From the NCBI RefSeq assembly GCF_000758625.1, contig NZ_CP009283.1:6652501-6716500 (forward strand): DNA of 64,000 nucleotides, written 5' to 3'. The position numbers and the translations under genes were made by a program. Under the pieces are notes generated by a model. It was not told the origin of the DNA. It saw nothing but the letters and a program-made list of their open reading frames with translations, and did no database searches. The DNA comes from Paenibacillus sp. FSL R7-0273 (GTDB lineage: Bacteria > Bacillota > Bacilli > Paenibacillales > Paenibacillaceae). This document shows, piece after piece, positions 11,534 through 21,579 of the stretch (within the stretch, counting starts at the first letter, position 1; each line of letters begins with the position of its first letter).

Positions 11534-13897
11534 TTACTCGACTTTGGTAATCGGTGCAAACCCGGCCAGCAGCCGCTTCACGCCAACCGGCGCCGGAAAA
11601 GCAATCTGCAGCTCCGTATCGTTGCCGGTGCCCTTCACGGACACAATGGTGCCGGTGCCCCATTTGCCGTGGGCCACCTTGTCGCCGGCCTTGAACTCGC
11701 CGGCCGGCGCCGCAGCCCCTCCCGTAGCGCGCTGCGCGCCGCTGCCGGTCGTCACGCTCACGCGTCCTGCCCCCGGGACAGCGGACGCGGTACTGCCGCC
11801 CAGGCTGGCGCTTTGCCCGCCAGCCGGCGAGGTGCCGGCGCCGCCTGTGGCACGGCCGCCGAAGTTCCCCCGGCTGCCGCCGCCGAAGCCGCGGCCGCCA
11901 TAGGCACCGCCTACCTCCGCGCCGCCGCGCCGGAAGCGGTCCGATTCACGGACGGTGTCTTCCTTCAGCTCCTCCGGAATCTCCTCCAGGAAGCGGGACG
12001 GCGGGTTGGCCGTCGTCCGCCCGAACAGCGTGCGCATTCTTGCACAGCTGAGGAACAGCTGCTTCTCTGCGCGCGTAATGCCTACATACGCCAGCCGGCG
12101 CTCCTCTTCCAGCTCATCATTGTCCTGGAACGCACGGCTGTGCGGGAACACGCCCTCCTCCATGCCGATGATGAATACCGTCGGGAATTCCAGACCCTTG
12201 GCACTGTGCATCGTCATCAGCACAACCGCATCGCTGCGGTCCTCTTCGTCGTTGTTCATGCTGTCAATATCCGCGATCAGCGCCAGATCGGTCAGGAAGG
12301 AGACCAGCGACTTGTCTTCATTATTCTTTTCAAACTCCATCGTTACGGACAGGAACTCGTCAATGTTCTCCAGCCGGGCACGGGACTCCAGCGTATTCTC
12401 ATTTTGCAGCTCCAGCCGGTACTGGGACAGCTCCAATATCTTCTCGGTAAGCTCGGTTACGGACAGGAATTCCACCATGCGGTGCAGCGCTTCGATCATG
12501 TCATAGAATTCAACCAGCGCATTGCGCGTCCGGCCGGCAAAGCCAAGATCATCCACCGTCTGCAGCACCCGGAAAATCGAGATTCCCCGCTCAGCCGCTG
12601 CTACAGCCAGCTTGCCGATCGTAGTATCCCCCAGGCCGCGCTTAGGCACATTAATGATCCGCGCCAGACTGATGTCATCATCCGGATTGGACAAGAGACG
12701 CAGGTAAGCAAGAATATCTTTAATTTCTTTACGGTCATAGAACTTAATCCCGCCGACAATCTGGTACGGAATATCCGATTTAATCAAAATTTCTTCTATT
12801 ACACGGGACTGCGCATTGGTACGGTACAGGATGGCATGATTCTGATAAGCCTGCCCCTGCTTAACGTTCTTGCTGATCTCTCCGGTGACGAAGTACCCCT
12901 CATCATGCTCGGAATCACCGCGGAACACCTTGATCTTGGCGCCCTCATCCGAATCCGTCCACAGCTTCTTCGGTTTACGGCCTGTATTCAGGGCGATAAC
13001 GCCGTTGGCCGCATTCAGAATGTTCGAGGTCGAGCGGTAGTTCTGCTCCAGCAGAATGGTTGTCGCTTCCGGATAGTCCTCTTCAAAATTCAGAATGTTC
13101 GAAATATCCGCTCCGCGCCAGCGGTAAATGGACTGGTCACTGTCGCCGACTACGCAAATCCGGTGATGGCCCTCAGCCAGCATCCGGCAGAGCATGTACT
13201 GTGCCCGGTTCGTATCCTGATACTCATCGACATGAATGTACTTGAATTTCTTCTGATAGAAATCCAGCACCTCAGGAACATCCTGGAACAGCTGAATCGT
13301 CTTCATAATGAGGTCATCGAAATCCAGCGAGTTGTTGCTTCTGAGCCGCTGCTGGTACTTGGCATATACTTTTGCCACAAGGCCTTCAAAATAATCGCCG
13401 ATCTTCTGCTCATACTGCGCCGGTGTTACCAGTTCATTCTTCGCCGTACTGATTACCGCCTGCACCGCTTTTGGCTCAAACTTCTTGGTATCAATGTTCA
13501 AATCCTTCATGCAGTTGCGGATAACAGACAGCTGGTCGGAAGAATCAAGAATGGAGAAATTCGAGGTGAAGCCGATCCGTTCAATATCCTTGCGCAGAAT
13601 CCGCACGCACATGGAGTGGAAGGTGGATACCCAGATATCCCGTCCTTCATCCCCGACCAGCTTGGAGACACGCTCCTGCATCTCACGGGCTGCCTTATTC
13701 GTAAAGGTAATCGCCAGAATCGCCCAAGGCGGTGCCATACGGTTCGCAATCAGCCAGGCAATCCGGTGGGTAAGCACACGGGTCTTGCCGCTGCCCGCTC
13801 CGGCCATTATCAAAAGAGGCCCTTCCGTCGTTTCTACAGCCTTACGCTGCGGAGGATTCAGCCGGCTTACGGCATCCTGTATGTTAATAAGTTGCAT
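11534..13897 (-). CDS. pcrA: ATP-dependent DNA helicase PcrA
   Basis: A 787-residue UvrD/Rep-family superfamily 1A 3'-5' helicase, essential in Bacillales for repair and for clearing replication-transcription conflicts. Motifs in order: Q motif LNPPQRKAV, Walker [11 protein letters not shown], motif [10 protein letters not shown], motif [16 protein letters not shown], motif IV EQNYRS, motif [11 protein letters not shown] and motif [12 protein letters not shown]. The C-terminus has a Gly/Ala/Ser/Arg-rich linker and a Tudor-like module ([17 protein letters not shown]), the part that contacts RNA polymerase in related enzymes. ATG at 13897 has AAAGGAG 10 nt upstream; 13906 is an alternative. A long open frame on the opposite strand is a shadow of its GC-rich codons. 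Confidence 0.97.
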   Translation of the reverse strand: MQLINIQDAVSRLNPPQRKAVETTEGPLLIMAGAGSGKTRVLTHRIAWLIANRMAPPWAILAITFTNKAAREMQERVSKLVGDEGRDIWVSTFHSMCVRILRKDIERIGFTSNFSILDSSDQLSVIRNCMKDLNIDTKKFEPKAVQAVISTAKNELVTPAQYEQKIGDYFEGLVAKVYAKYQQRLRSNNSLDFDDLIMKTIQLFQDVPEVLDFYQKKFKYIHVDEYQDTNRAQYMLCRMLAEGHHRICVVGDSDQSIYRWRGADISNILNFEEDYPEATTILLEQNYRSTSNILNAANGVIALNTGRKPKKLWTDSDEGAKIKVFRGDSEHDEGYFVTGEISKNVKQGQAYQNHAILYRTNAQSRVIEEILIKSDIPYQIVGGIKFYDRKEIKDILAYLRLLSNPDDDISLARIINVPKRGLGDTTIGKLAVAAAERGISIFRVLQTVDDLGFAGRTRNALVEFYDMIEALHRMVEFLSVTELTEKILELSQYRLELQNENTLESRARLENIDEFLSVTMEFEKNNEDKSLVSFLTDLALIADIDSMNNDEEDRSDAVVLMTMHSAKGLEFPTVFIIGMEEGVFPHSRAFQDNDELEEERRLAYVGITRAEKQLFLSCARMRTLFGRTTANPPSRFLEEIPEELKEDTVRESDRFRRGGAEVGGAYGGRGFGGGSRGNFGGRATGGAGTSPAGGQSASLGGSTASAVPGAGRVSVTTGSGAQRATGGAAAPAGEFKAGDKVAHGKWGTGTIVSVKGTGNDTELQIAFPAPVGVKRLLAGFAPITKVE

Positions 13898-13939
13898 GTG
13901 TGACATGCTCCTTTCCAATATAAGCTTAAGTAATCAGTG

Positions 13940-14659
13940 CTACTCCAGTACAAGCTTCGGAGTTCTCTTAACCGCCTGTATAGTAAGCAGCGCCTGCTGC
14001 ACATCACGGTATATAATATTTCCCACAACGACAGTATCACATAGCGCTGCAGCCTGTTCCGCCTCCGCCTCGCCGGTAATGCCGCCGCCATAAAACAGCT
14101 GGCTGTGCTCTACCGACTCTCTCACTTCCCGGACAACCTCCATGCTGCCAAACGTCCCGCTGTATTCAAGATAAACGACCGGCAGACGCATCAGCTTGTC
14201 CGCAATCTCCGCATACGCAGCGGCTGCACGGCCGCTTAATCCGGTATCGGCGCCGGTAAGACGGGCTACTGAGGAGTTCTCATTTAAAACAATGTACCCT
14301 TCTGTCAGCAGCGCTTCCCATGGAATCAGACTGCCAAACCGCTCTATCGCCTTACGGTGATGGCCGAGAATCCAGTCCGTATGCGACGTGTTCAGCACCA
14401 TAGGAATCATGTACAAGTCAAAGCCCGGAACAGCAGCCTCAAGCTCAGAAACCTCAAGCGCACAGGGGAGCTCATAGCGGCGCAGCCTGGAAAGCAGTCC
14501 TGTAGTGTTCTCGTAAGTGACACCGGTGGAGCCTCCTACCAGAATAGCATCCGTTCCGGAACGGCAGATTTCATCCAGCTCGTTATCCCCGAGTTCACGG
14601 TCCGGGTCCAGCTTAAATACATGCCGCCACGGCTGTATTAATTGCCGCAATTCATTCAT
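13940..14659 (-). CDS. pcrB: Heptaprenylglyceryl phosphate synthase PcrB
   Basis: A 239-residue TIM-barrel prenyltransferase that joins a heptaprenyl chain to sn-glycerol-1-phosphate, giving archaeal-type ether lipids in Bacillales. Visible family motifs are FKLDPDREL, ILVGGSTGVT, YLEYSGTFG, LFYGGGI and DTVVVGNIIY. The ATG at 14659 follows AAGGAT; a TTG at 14683 is less likely. It is first in the pcrB-pcrA-ligA operon, as in Bacillus subtilis, with a good promoter upstream. Confidence 0.95.
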   Translation of the reverse strand: MNELRQLIQPWRHVFKLDPDRELGDNELDEICRSGTDAILVGGSTGVTYENTTGLLSRLRRYELPCALEVSELEAAVPGFDLYMIPMVLNTSHTDWILGHHRKAIERFGSLIPWEALLTEGYIVLNENSSVARLTGADTGLSGRAAAAYAEIADKLMRLPVVYLEYSGTFGSMEVVREVRESVEHSQLFYGGGITGEAEAEQAAALCDTVVVGNIIYRDVQQALLTIQAVKRTPKLVLE

Positions 14660-14709
14660 CCGTCGTCCATCCTTACCCTTCAAAAATACGAACGTTTTTT
14701 CGCTTTTTT

Positions 14710-14738
14710 ATTATAGTATATAACCGCCTGTTCACCAA
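14710..14738 (-). promoter_or_regulatory. Promoter of pcrB-pcrA-ligA
   Basis: Minus strand: -35 TTGGTG (14733-14738), 17 nt spacer, -10 TATAAT (14710-14715), about 50 bp before pcrB. Confidence 0.7.
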
Positions 14739-14792
14739 GCTGAATTAGAAAAAATCCGGACAGAACGGCCACCTTTTTACAGCAGCGGTTTA

Positions 14793-15659
14793 TTAGCGCA
14801 CGCCCCGCATCCGTCCCAGGTCCTCCTCAGAGACAAAATCCGTATAAAAGCCATCTACGCCCATCCGGGACAGCTTCGTAATTTCTTCCTCGTCGTTAAC
14901 GGTGTGCACATAGACGCGGGCTCCGGCCTGCTTTAGCTTTTGAACAAAGCCCTTGGTTGCTCTGGTTACCGGCATTGTGATCTCCACACCGGTCTCCCGG
15001 GCAAACGCTATGACCTGCTCGTCGCTGTCGTGTGACTGATATAACGTGAAAATGACTTCCGGGAAGGCATACACCCTATTGACAACCTCCAGCATGTCAC
15101 GGCTGTAAATCTGCGGAACAATCCGCGATAGGAGTGCAGGGTCCTTGCGTTTAGCCGCCTCCACGATGTGTTCAAACTGTCTGGTTACGAGCTCCGGCTC
15201 GAGCTCTTTGGTATCTGTCACAATATAGGCATCGGGGTAGGCCGTCATCAGCTCCATAATTCTATCAATATCAAGCGGGGAATACAGCGTTAGAATCGGG
15301 CTGTCCATCACTTCCCCGTAGCTGAGTACAGCACCCTGCCTTGCAGCAGGCAGCACGTCCAGCTGACCAAGCAGCCGGCTCATATTCCCGGTCCATTCAT
15401 GGCGGGCGACCAGCTTATCGTCTGTAGTAAGCAGCAAATCAGTCTCAAACACGCGTGTACCCTGCTCATAGTTGGCAACAAAAGCATCGAGCGTATTCGT
15501 ATACGTATGATTGTTAATCCCGCCCATCGCATGGGCTATAACCTTATGTGCGGTAAAACCGGCAGCAGGCTCTTTTGTCTGCGGCCATAGGGTGATTACA
15601 AGTAACAGGGTAAGTGCGGCAGCCATGATGATCGTTGCATTTAGCTTTCTTTTATCCAT
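14793..15659 (-). CDS. Membrane-anchored glycerophosphodiester phosphodiesterase-family protein
   Basis: A 288-residue protein with one N-terminal membrane segment (residues 8-24) and a GDPD TIM-barrel outside. Family landmarks are VIAHAMGG (where HRGG is usual, so Ala and Met replace the Arg position), NTLDAFVANYEQG, the metal pair FETDLLLTTDDKLVARHE, and VYVHTVND. It probably hydrolyses glycerophosphodiesters or similar lipid or teichoic acid products at the cell surface. The HAMGG variant belongs to a subgroup often annotated as phosphatidylinositol-specific phospholipase C/GDPD-like. It seems to be a single gene, with AAGGAA 10 nt before its ATG. Confidence 0.82.
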   Translation of the reverse strand: MDKRKLNATIIMAAALTLLLVITLWPQTKEPAAGFTAHKVIAHAMGGINNHTYTNTLDAFVANYEQGTRVFETDLLLTTDDKLVARHEWTGNMSRLLGQLDVLPAARQGAVLSYGEVMDSPILTLYSPLDIDRIMELMTAYPDAYIVTDTKELEPELVTRQFEHIVEAAKRKDPALLSRIVPQIYSRDMLEVVNRVYAFPEVIFTLYQSHDSDEQVIAFARETGVEITMPVTRATKGFVQKLKQAGARVYVHTVNDEEEITKLSRMGVDGFYTDFVSEEDLGRMRGVR

Positions 15660-15693
15660 AATAGAGGAATTCCTTTACAAAGGTTGGAGTAGA

Positions 15694-15742
15694 AAAAACA
15701 AAAACGGCTGGAGCCTTATAACAAGGAAGTCAACCGTTTTTA
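15694..15742 (-). terminator. Terminator after the sugar-phosphate transferase gene
   Basis: Minus strand: AAAACGGTTGA pairs with CCAGCCGTTTT (one G-U pair) and is followed by TTTTTGTTTTTT. Confidence 0.7.
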
Positions 15743-15758
15743 AAGGATTGGTATAAAA

Positions 15759-17159
15759 TTAATAGGCATTTTTGAAGCCGTTACGGATAGTTCTGAAAAT
15801 AATGCGGATATCGAACAGCAGCGACCAGTTCTCGATGTAAAAAATGTCATGCTTGATCCGGTCCTCAATTGAGGTGTCGCCGCGCAGCCCGTTGCTCTGT
15901 GCCCAGCCTGTTATCCCGGGACGCACATGATGCTTAACCATATATTTCGGCACCTCGCCGCGGAACTGCTCCACATAATACGGGCGCTCCGGCCGGGGTC
16001 CCACGACACTCATCTGGCCAAACAGCACATTAAAAAACTGCGGCAGCTCATCCAGACTCGTTCTGCGGATAAAGGTGCCAAACCGTGTACGCCGGGGATC
16101 ATCCTTTGTACTCCAGCCTGTATCTACCCCGGTATCCGTCTGCATTTTCATAGACCGGAACTTATACATCATAAAATTGCGGCGGTTCAGCCCTACACGC
16201 TCCTGCTTAAAGATGACCGGCCCCCTTGAAGTGAGCCGCACACCCAGTGCCACAATAAGCATGACCGGCGACAGCATAAGGATGGCGAACAGGGAAAACA
16301 CAATATCAAACAACCGCTTCGCCAGCTTATTGCCGGCCATATCCAGCGGAATATCGCGAACGTTAATCATCGGCATTCCGGCAAAATTATCGAAGTACGG
16401 TCGCGCAGGCAGGTAATCAAAGAAGTCGGGGATGATCAGCGTCCGCATACCGGCTTTTTCGCAGGCCGCAATAATGGCAGGATATTTGGAGTGGGCATCC
16501 AGCGGCAGCGCCAGAATGACTTCATCCACCGGCAGCATTTCCAGGATCCCGGACAGCTCATCGACTGTTCCCAGAATGGGCTTGTAACGCTGCTCCTCAA
16601 TTCCGTCCCACTTATGGAAGTCATCCAGAAATCCGATCGTTTCATAGCCCAGCTCAGGGTACTGGACCAGGTTATTGTAGAATCTCTTACCCAGAGAACC
16701 TGCCCCGATAATTAGTACGAACTGGCGGTTGTAGCCTTTTTCACGCAGGGATTTCAGCATCGTCTTCAATACATAGCGGTACAGCATAATGGACAAAATA
16801 TTAAAGCCCATGTAAATAGCCAGATACTGGCGGGAAACGTCTATTTCCTTCAGGAAGAACATTACGCCGAGCAGGATAAAGATGGCCATAATGTGCACCT
16901 GGAAAATCTTCAGAAATTCATCTACAAAACGCTTCTTGCGCTTCGGCAGATAGAGTGAGAGCACAATCCCAATCAGCACTGCTATTGCCCCGTACATAAT
17001 GCTCCAATATGCGTAAGACTCGACCGGGAGCGTATTATAGGACTCCAGCCAGCCGCTGCGGAACTTCAGCCACCAGGCAGCCAGAAAGGACAGCTGGATC
17101 ACAAGAAAGTCAGCAACCATATAGAGCTGGGTCAAAAACTTCTGATTACGGCGGATCAT
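15759..17159 (-). CDS. Polyprenyl-phosphate hexose-1-phosphate transferase (WbaP/WcaJ/WsfP type)
   Basis: A 466-residue initiating glycosyltransferase. It has four N-terminal membrane helices, a Rossmann-like CoA-binding-3 domain (VLIIGAGSLGKRFYNNL), a fifth helix near KRLFDIVFSLFAILMLSP, and the C-terminal catalytic domain with KFRSM, SLDELPQFFNVLFG, MSVVGPRPE and PGITGWAQ. It should transfer glucose- or galactose-1-phosphate from a UDP-sugar to undecaprenyl phosphate, the first step for exopolysaccharide or S-layer glycan. It overlaps the upstream glycosyltransferase by ATGA. Which sugar it uses cannot be read from the sequence. Confidence 0.92.
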   Translation of the reverse strand: MIRRNQKFLTQLYMVADFLVIQLSFLAAWWLKFRSGWLESYNTLPVESYAYWSIMYGAIAVLIGIVLSLYLPKRKKRFVDEFLKIFQVHIMAIFILLGVMFFLKEIDVSRQYLAIYMGFNILSIMLYRYVLKTMLKSLREKGYNRQFVLIIGAGSLGKRFYNNLVQYPELGYETIGFLDDFHKWDGIEEQRYKPILGTVDELSGILEMLPVDEVILALPLDAHSKYPAIIAACEKAGMRTLIIPDFFDYLPARPYFDNFAGMPMINVRDIPLDMAGNKLAKRLFDIVFSLFAILMLSPVMLIVALGVRLTSRGPVIFKQERVGLNRRNFMMYKFRSMKMQTDTGVDTGWSTKDDPRRTRFGTFIRRTSLDELPQFFNVLFGQMSVVGPRPERPYYVEQFRGEVPKYMVKHHVRPGITGWAQSNGLRGDTSIEDRIKHDIFYIENWSLLFDIRIIFRTIRNGFKNAY

Positions 17160-18109
17160 AATCTCACCTCGGCCTTCGATTCAATCTGTGGTCCCGCTTC
17201 AGCGGAAGCTGTAAGACTCTGTGCCGGAGTTGACACCGGACGGGGTGCTCTCAGGGCATTGACTGCAAGGGACAGCATAAACTTAACGGCAACACCGGCA
17301 TATACCGTTCCATTAATTATACTGTTGTACTGCCTGCTATAATGCTTGCGGTGAAATAAGATCATCGCTCTATGAAACTCATATACAATCTTGAACGGCC
17401 TGCGCCGCGCGCTGCCGCCCTTCAGATGAATGATGCTCGTCTGCGGATGATAATAAATGCCCCAGCCGGCTTCCTTAATCCGGTAGCACCAGTCCAGATC
17501 CTCACCATACATAAAGAATTCCTCATCCAGTCCGCCTACTCTATCAATCGTTTCACGCCGGACCAGCATAAAAGCCCCGACAAGGCAGTCCACAGGATAC
17601 GCCTTATCCGGGTCCAGGTATCCCAGCTGGTATCCGTTAAATCTCGGGTTGTCCGGGAACAGCCTGCTAAAGCCAAACGCATAGTAAAAAGACGCCGCAG
17701 GTGTCGGGAACCCTCTCTTGCAGGCCTTATCCAGCGAGCCATCCGGCAGAATCACCTTGCAGCCCGAAGCCCCAAGATCCGGGCGGGTATCCATAAAAGC
17801 AATCATTGTCTCCAGCGTGTCCCGGCGGATCACCGTATCGGAATTCAGCAGCAGCACGTAACGTCCGGAGGCGACCTCCATCCCCTGGTTATTACCGCGG
17901 GCAAAGCCGACATTCTCTCTATTTGCAATCAGCGTTACATCCGGAAATTCTGCGCTGATCTTCGCAACGGAATCATCATGCGAGTTGTTATCTATCAAAA
18001 TAATCTCATAGGAAAAGTTCGTATCCGACTCATACACCGACCTGATACAGTCCATCGTCAGGCGGCAGGTGTTGTAATTGAGAATTAAAATACTTACATC
18101 TACATTCAC
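17156..18109 (-). CDS. GT2 glycosyltransferase, rhamnosyltransferase (WbbL) like
   Basis: A GT-A-fold transferase of 317 residues with SILILNYNTC, LIDNNSHDDSV, the nucleotide-binding NSDTVIRRD (the DXD position), CLVGAFMLVRRE and GEDLDWCYRIKEAGW. This pattern is typical of rhamnosyltransferases using dTDP-L-rhamnose, which fits rmlB/rmlD next door. The GTG at 18109 is chosen because AGGAG lies 9 nt before it; an ATG at 18148 has no ribosome site. The stop overlaps the start of the sugar-phosphate transferase gene. A C-terminal hydrophobic stretch may tether it to the membrane. Confidence 0.85.
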   Translation of the reverse strand: MNVDVSILILNYNTCRLTMDCIRSVYESDTNFSYEIILIDNNSHDDSVAKISAEFPDVTLIANRENVGFARGNNQGMEVASGRYVLLLNSDTVIRRDTLETMIAFMDTRPDLGASGCKVILPDGSLDKACKRGFPTPAASFYYAFGFSRLFPDNPRFNGYQLGYLDPDKAYPVDCLVGAFMLVRRETIDRVGGLDEEFFMYGEDLDWCYRIKEAGWGIYYHPQTSIIHLKGGSARRRPFKIVYEFHRAMILFHRKHYSRQYNSIINGTVYAGVAVKFMLSLAVNALRAPRPVSTPAQSLTASAEAGPQIESKAEVRL

Positions 18110-18160
18110 TTCACTACGCTCCTGACAAATATAGTAATCTATCGACAATTATTATAACAC

Positions 18161-18202
18161 AAAAACCTCCCTGATAGGCAGTGGCCGGTTAGGGAGGTTT
18201 TT
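18161..18202. terminator. Bidirectional terminator between rmlD and the rhamnosyltransferase gene
   Basis: AAAAACCTCCCT and AGGGAGGTTTTT form a perfect 12-bp stem. On the minus strand it ends the rmlB-rmlD transcript. Confidence 0.85.
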
Positions 18203-18269
18203 ACAGAAATTATAGAAAAGGTACATTACACTGTTTGTTACTGCAAATTTCTTAATAGGACAACTGCAG

Positions 18270-19142
18270 CTACTCTTTTAGCTCCAGTAAAAAATCCTTA
18301 AGTCCTTCGCGCCATGGCCGGATGTCCCCGAATCCGTTCGTCCGGATGGACAGGTGCTCCATCACAGAGTAACGCGGACGCGGTGCCGGACGGGGAAATT
18401 GCTCAGTTCCGCAAGGCTCAAGCTTAGCTGTGAACTTCAGACCGAGGATCTCTTCCGCCTCAGCGAAGATCGCTTGGGTAAACTCATACCATGTACAAGC
18501 TTCAGAGTTAGATGCGTGGTAAACGCCATACTTCTCCGTCTGAATCAGTTCCAGCAGGAACCGGGCCAAATCCACTGTGTAGGTCGGGGAGCCCTTTTGG
18601 TCGTCTACAACCTGCAGCAGAGGTTTCTCCTGTCCAAGCTTCAACATCGTTTTTACAAAGTTATTGCCGTATTTGCCATACACCCAGGAGGTACGGACAA
18701 TAAAAAACTTGGACGAAAGGGATTGAACCAGTATCTCCCCTGCACGCTTAGATTTACCATAGATGCTCTGCGGATCGGTATTGTCGTATTCGTGATAAGG
18801 CTTGCTGCCCATTCCGTCAAAAACATAATCCGTACTGATATACACCAGTTTCGCCCCAGTCCGTTCTGCGGCAAGTGCCACATTCCGGCTGCCGGTGACA
18901 TTGATCAGATAAGCTGCATCAATATCGGTCTCAGCCGCATCTACTGCCGTGTGGGCAGCACAGTGAATGACAGCATCCGGGCCGAACCCGCTGATTACTT
19001 CCACACACTGCTCCAGATTCGTGATATCCATCTCCTGGCGGTCGCAGCCCAGTACCTCATGGCCCTGATTTTGCAGCAGCAGTACAAGATCCTGGCCCAG
19101 CTGTCCCGCAGATCCGGTGACAAGCACCTTCAGTGTAGACAT
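18270..19142 (-). CDS. rfbD: dTDP-4-dehydrorhamnose reductase RmlD
   Basis: A 290-residue short-chain dehydrogenase that makes dTDP-L-rhamnose in the last step of the pathway. It has the Rossmann motif VTGSAGQLGQDL, DYVFDG, the catalytic YGKSKRAGE, and RTSWVYG, the standard RmlD set. The ATG at 19142 shares a base with the rmlB stop (TAATG) and has GGGGGA in front of it, so the two are translationally coupled; the longer open frame to 19244 runs inside rmlB. Partner genes rmlA and rmlC lie about 23 kb away on the other strand. Confidence 0.95.
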   Translation of the reverse strand: MSTLKVLVTGSAGQLGQDLVLLLQNQGHEVLGCDRQEMDITNLEQCVEVISGFGPDAVIHCAAHTAVDAAETDIDAAYLINVTGSRNVALAAERTGAKLVYISTDYVFDGMGSKPYHEYDNTDPQSIYGKSKRAGEILVQSLSSKFFIVRTSWVYGKYGNNFVKTMLKLGQEKPLLQVVDDQKGSPTYTVDLARFLLELIQTEKYGVYHASNSEACTWYEFTQAIFAEAEEILGLKFTAKLEPCGTEQFPRPAPRPRYSVMEHLSIRTNGFGDIRPWREGLKDFLLELKE

Positions 19143-20164
19143 TACAGGGAATCCCCCAGACGGCTGCCGTACTGAAGCGCGGCATATTTCTGGTATTCTC
19201 CCGACTGGATGCGGGTCCACCATTCCTTGTTGTCCAGGTACCACTGGATCGTTTCTTTAATACCCGTTTCAAAGGTGTGCTTCGGCTTCCAGCCCAGTTC
19301 ATTCGTAATCTTGGCCGGGTCAATACCATAACGGCGGTCATGGCCCGGACGGTCCTGCACGTAAGTAATCAAGGATTCCGGCTTGCCCAGCTCCTCAAGA
19401 ATTGTCTTCACAATGTGCATGTTCGTCCGCTCATTGTTGCCGCCGATGTTGTAAACCTCGCCGATGACACCATTATGGATAACAAGGTCAATCGCACTGC
19501 AGTGATCCTCAACATACAGCCAGTCACGGATATTAAGCCCATCTCCGTAAATCGGCAGTGCTCCATCATTCAGCGCACGGGAGATCATCAGCGGAATCAG
19601 CTTCTCCGGGAACTGGTAAGGACCATAGTTATTGGAGCAGCGGGTGATGTTAACCGGCAGCCCGAAGGTCTCATGGTAAGCACGCACCAGCAAATCTCCG
19701 CCGGCTTTACTTGCTGAATACGGGCTATTCGGGGTAAGCGGAGTTTCCTCAGTAAACAGACCCGTAGCGCCCAGTGTTCCGTACACTTCATCCGTAGACA
19801 CCTGTACGAACTTCGTTACACTGTATTTCTTCGCTGCGTCCAGCAGCACCTGCGTGCCCAGCACATTCGTCTTCACAAACACATCCGGCTCTAAAATACT
19901 CCGGTCTACATGTGATTCCGCCGCAAAGTTGACTACAACATCAACCCCCTGGCTAATCAGCGCATCCATCGCCGCAACATCCGTAATGTCTGCTTTGACA
20001 AAAGTGTAGTTCGGATTACCCTCAACAGATTTCAGGTTTTCCAGGTTTCCTGCATACGTCAACGCATCCACATTAACAATCTGATAATCCGGGTGCTGCT
20101 GCAGCATGTATATTACAAAGTTGCTGCCGATAAAGCCGGCTCCGCCGGTTACGAGGAGTTTCAT
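19142..20164 (-). CDS. rfbB: dTDP-glucose 4,6-dehydratase RmlB
   Basis: A 340-residue extended short-chain dehydrogenase converting dTDP-glucose to dTDP-4-keto-6-deoxyglucose. It shows VTGGAGFIGSNF, AAESHVDRS, STDEVYG, the catalytic YSASKAGGD and RCSNNYGP. Its product feeds both RmlC/RmlD (L-rhamnose) and FdtA (3-amino sugars), so it is the branch point of this locus. AAAGGTGG precedes the ATG. It has ordinary base composition, unlike the A+T-rich genes just upstream. Confidence 0.97.
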   Translation of the reverse strand: MKLLVTGGAGFIGSNFVIYMLQQHPDYQIVNVDALTYAGNLENLKSVEGNPNYTFVKADITDVAAMDALISQGVDVVVNFAAESHVDRSILEPDVFVKTNVLGTQVLLDAAKKYSVTKFVQVSTDEVYGTLGATGLFTEETPLTPNSPYSASKAGGDLLVRAYHETFGLPVNITRCSNNYGPYQFPEKLIPLMISRALNDGALPIYGDGLNIRDWLYVEDHCSAIDLVIHNGVIGEVYNIGGNNERTNMHIVKTILEELGKPESLITYVQDRPGHDRRYGIDPAKITNELGWKPKHTFETGIKETIQWYLDNKEWWTRIQSGEYQKYAALQYGSRLGDSL

Positions 20165-20288
20165 TGTTAGACCACCTTTTCAAGAAGTGATTATTGCTTT
20201 GATCCCATAATATATGCCTTGATTAATCTCAGGGGAATAATATTCGTCCACTTTGTTTATTATATTCAGAATACCTAACTACCATTAT

Positions 20289-20693
20289 TTATTTGCTTTT
20301 AATAATAAGCCTCGAAAGTACATAGGTTATTGGAATTGTTATTACAATAACAATTAAAGGTACAATTCCGGTAGATAAATGTAAATGTTCCACTAGAACA
20401 TACAACATCATGATATTCACTAAATACTGAACAAGATAAACAATAGGGAATTTAAGGAATTTCCCCAGTGCTACTTTTTCCTTAAATACAAACACAGTAT
20501 TTAGGTAATAGGAAAGAAATATTCCTGAAACATAAGAAAGTGTATACGACAGAGAATAATCAAAAAATGCTAGCAAAAGTAAATACATTAGATAAGTGGT
20601 AAGCGTATTGATCCCCCCGCTTATCACAAATTTCAGGAATTCTTTACTCAAAAGTTTGGTCAACAACGTAGGATGGCCGCTCTCTGCTTTCAT
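20289..20693 (-). CDS. GtrA-like four-helix membrane protein
   Basis: A 134-residue protein with four predicted membrane helices and the GtrA signature near its start (FLKFVISGGINTLTTYLMY) and LSYYLNTVFVF. GtrA-family proteins are proposed to flip polyprenyl-phosphate-linked sugars across the membrane. The start overlaps the end of the partner GtrB-like gene by 50 bp; no better start with a ribosome site was found, although a TTG about 30 bp further on is possible. The pair suggests side-chain glucosylation or another sugar added outside the cell. Confidence 0.82.
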   Translation of the reverse strand: MKAESGHPTLLTKLLSKEFLKFVISGGINTLTTYLMYLLLLAFFDYSLSYTLSYVSGIFLSYYLNTVFVFKEKVALGKFLKFPIVYLVQYLVNIMMLYVLVEHLHLSTGIVPLIVIVITIPITYVLSRLIIKSK

Positions 20694-21579
20694 CTAAAAT
20701 CCTCCACAGATATTCACCTATAATACCCAGCATAATCATAATGATTCCCAATAAAAAAGTAATTAAAGCAATAATTGTCGTCCAGCCTTGAAGTTCAATA
20801 AACCCGGATAAGGTTCCAATTATTACAAAAACACCATATAAAAAGCTTATAATTGCTGTTATGACACCTATTAATGACATAAACCGAATTGGAGAGTATG
20901 AGAAGCTTACAAAAGAATCAATAAAAAGCTTTATTTTTTTAGAAAGCGTCCACCGGGATTTGCCCAGTTTTCTTTCCTGTCGTACATATGGGATTTGCAC
21001 TTGGTCATGGCCGAGCCAATATATAAGACTCATTATGTTAGTGTTTTTCTCCTGGATATCGATAACTTCATTAACAACTTGTCTATCTATTAATAAAAAG
21101 TCAAATCCGCCCTTAGGGTAGCCCTTGAGAGCAAACCTCTCCAGCAAATAATAATAAGTATTAGAGAACATTTTTTGGGAAAGGGACTCCTCCCTGTCTT
21201 CTCGTGTAGCAAGAACAACCTTTTTACCCGATTTCCAGTGTTCAATCATTCCCTTAAACATTTCCGGAGGGTCTTGTAAATCAGCTGCAATAATACCTAC
21301 ACAATCGCCAGTAGTAAATTTCAAACCCGCTTGTATAGCAGACATTGAACCAAAATTACGGCTTAACTTAATGACTTTAATCCGCGGATCCTGCCGTTTG
21401 GCTTCAAGCAACAACGAAAATGAATTATCCTTGGAACCATCATCTACAAAAACAAACTCAAAATCACAATCAGGGATAATATTCTCTAAGTTTTGCAATC
21501 TTGGAACAGTATGCGGAATATTCAATTCGTTATAATACACAGGTACAACAATCGATAATTTAATCCGGTTTATACTCAT
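20644..21579 (-). CDS. GtrB-like polyprenyl-phosphate glycosyltransferase
   Basis: A 311-residue GT2 protein of the dolichol-phosphate-mannose-synthase class: [32 protein letters not shown] (DXD region), [18 protein letters not shown], then two C-terminal membrane helices. It should move a sugar from a nucleotide donor to undecaprenyl phosphate on the inner face, for flipping by the GtrA-like protein encoded next to it. GGAGG precedes its ATG, and it overlaps the end of the aminotransferase gene by 20 bp. Confidence 0.87.
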   Translation of the reverse strand: MSINRIKLSIVVPVYYNELNIPHTVPRLQNLENIIPDCDFEFVFVDDGSKDNSFSLLLEAKRQDPRIKVIKLSRNFGSMSAIQAGLKFTTGDCVGIIAADLQDPPEMFKGMIEHWKSGKKVVLATREDREESLSQKMFSNTYYYLLERFALKGYPKGGFDFLLIDRQVVNEVIDIQEKNTNIMSLIYWLGHDQVQIPYVRQERKLGKSRWTLSKKIKLFIDSFVSFSYSPIRFMSLIGVITAIISFLYGVFVIIGTLSGFIELQGWTTIIALITFLLGIIMIMLGIIGEYLWRILDESRERPSYVVDQTFE

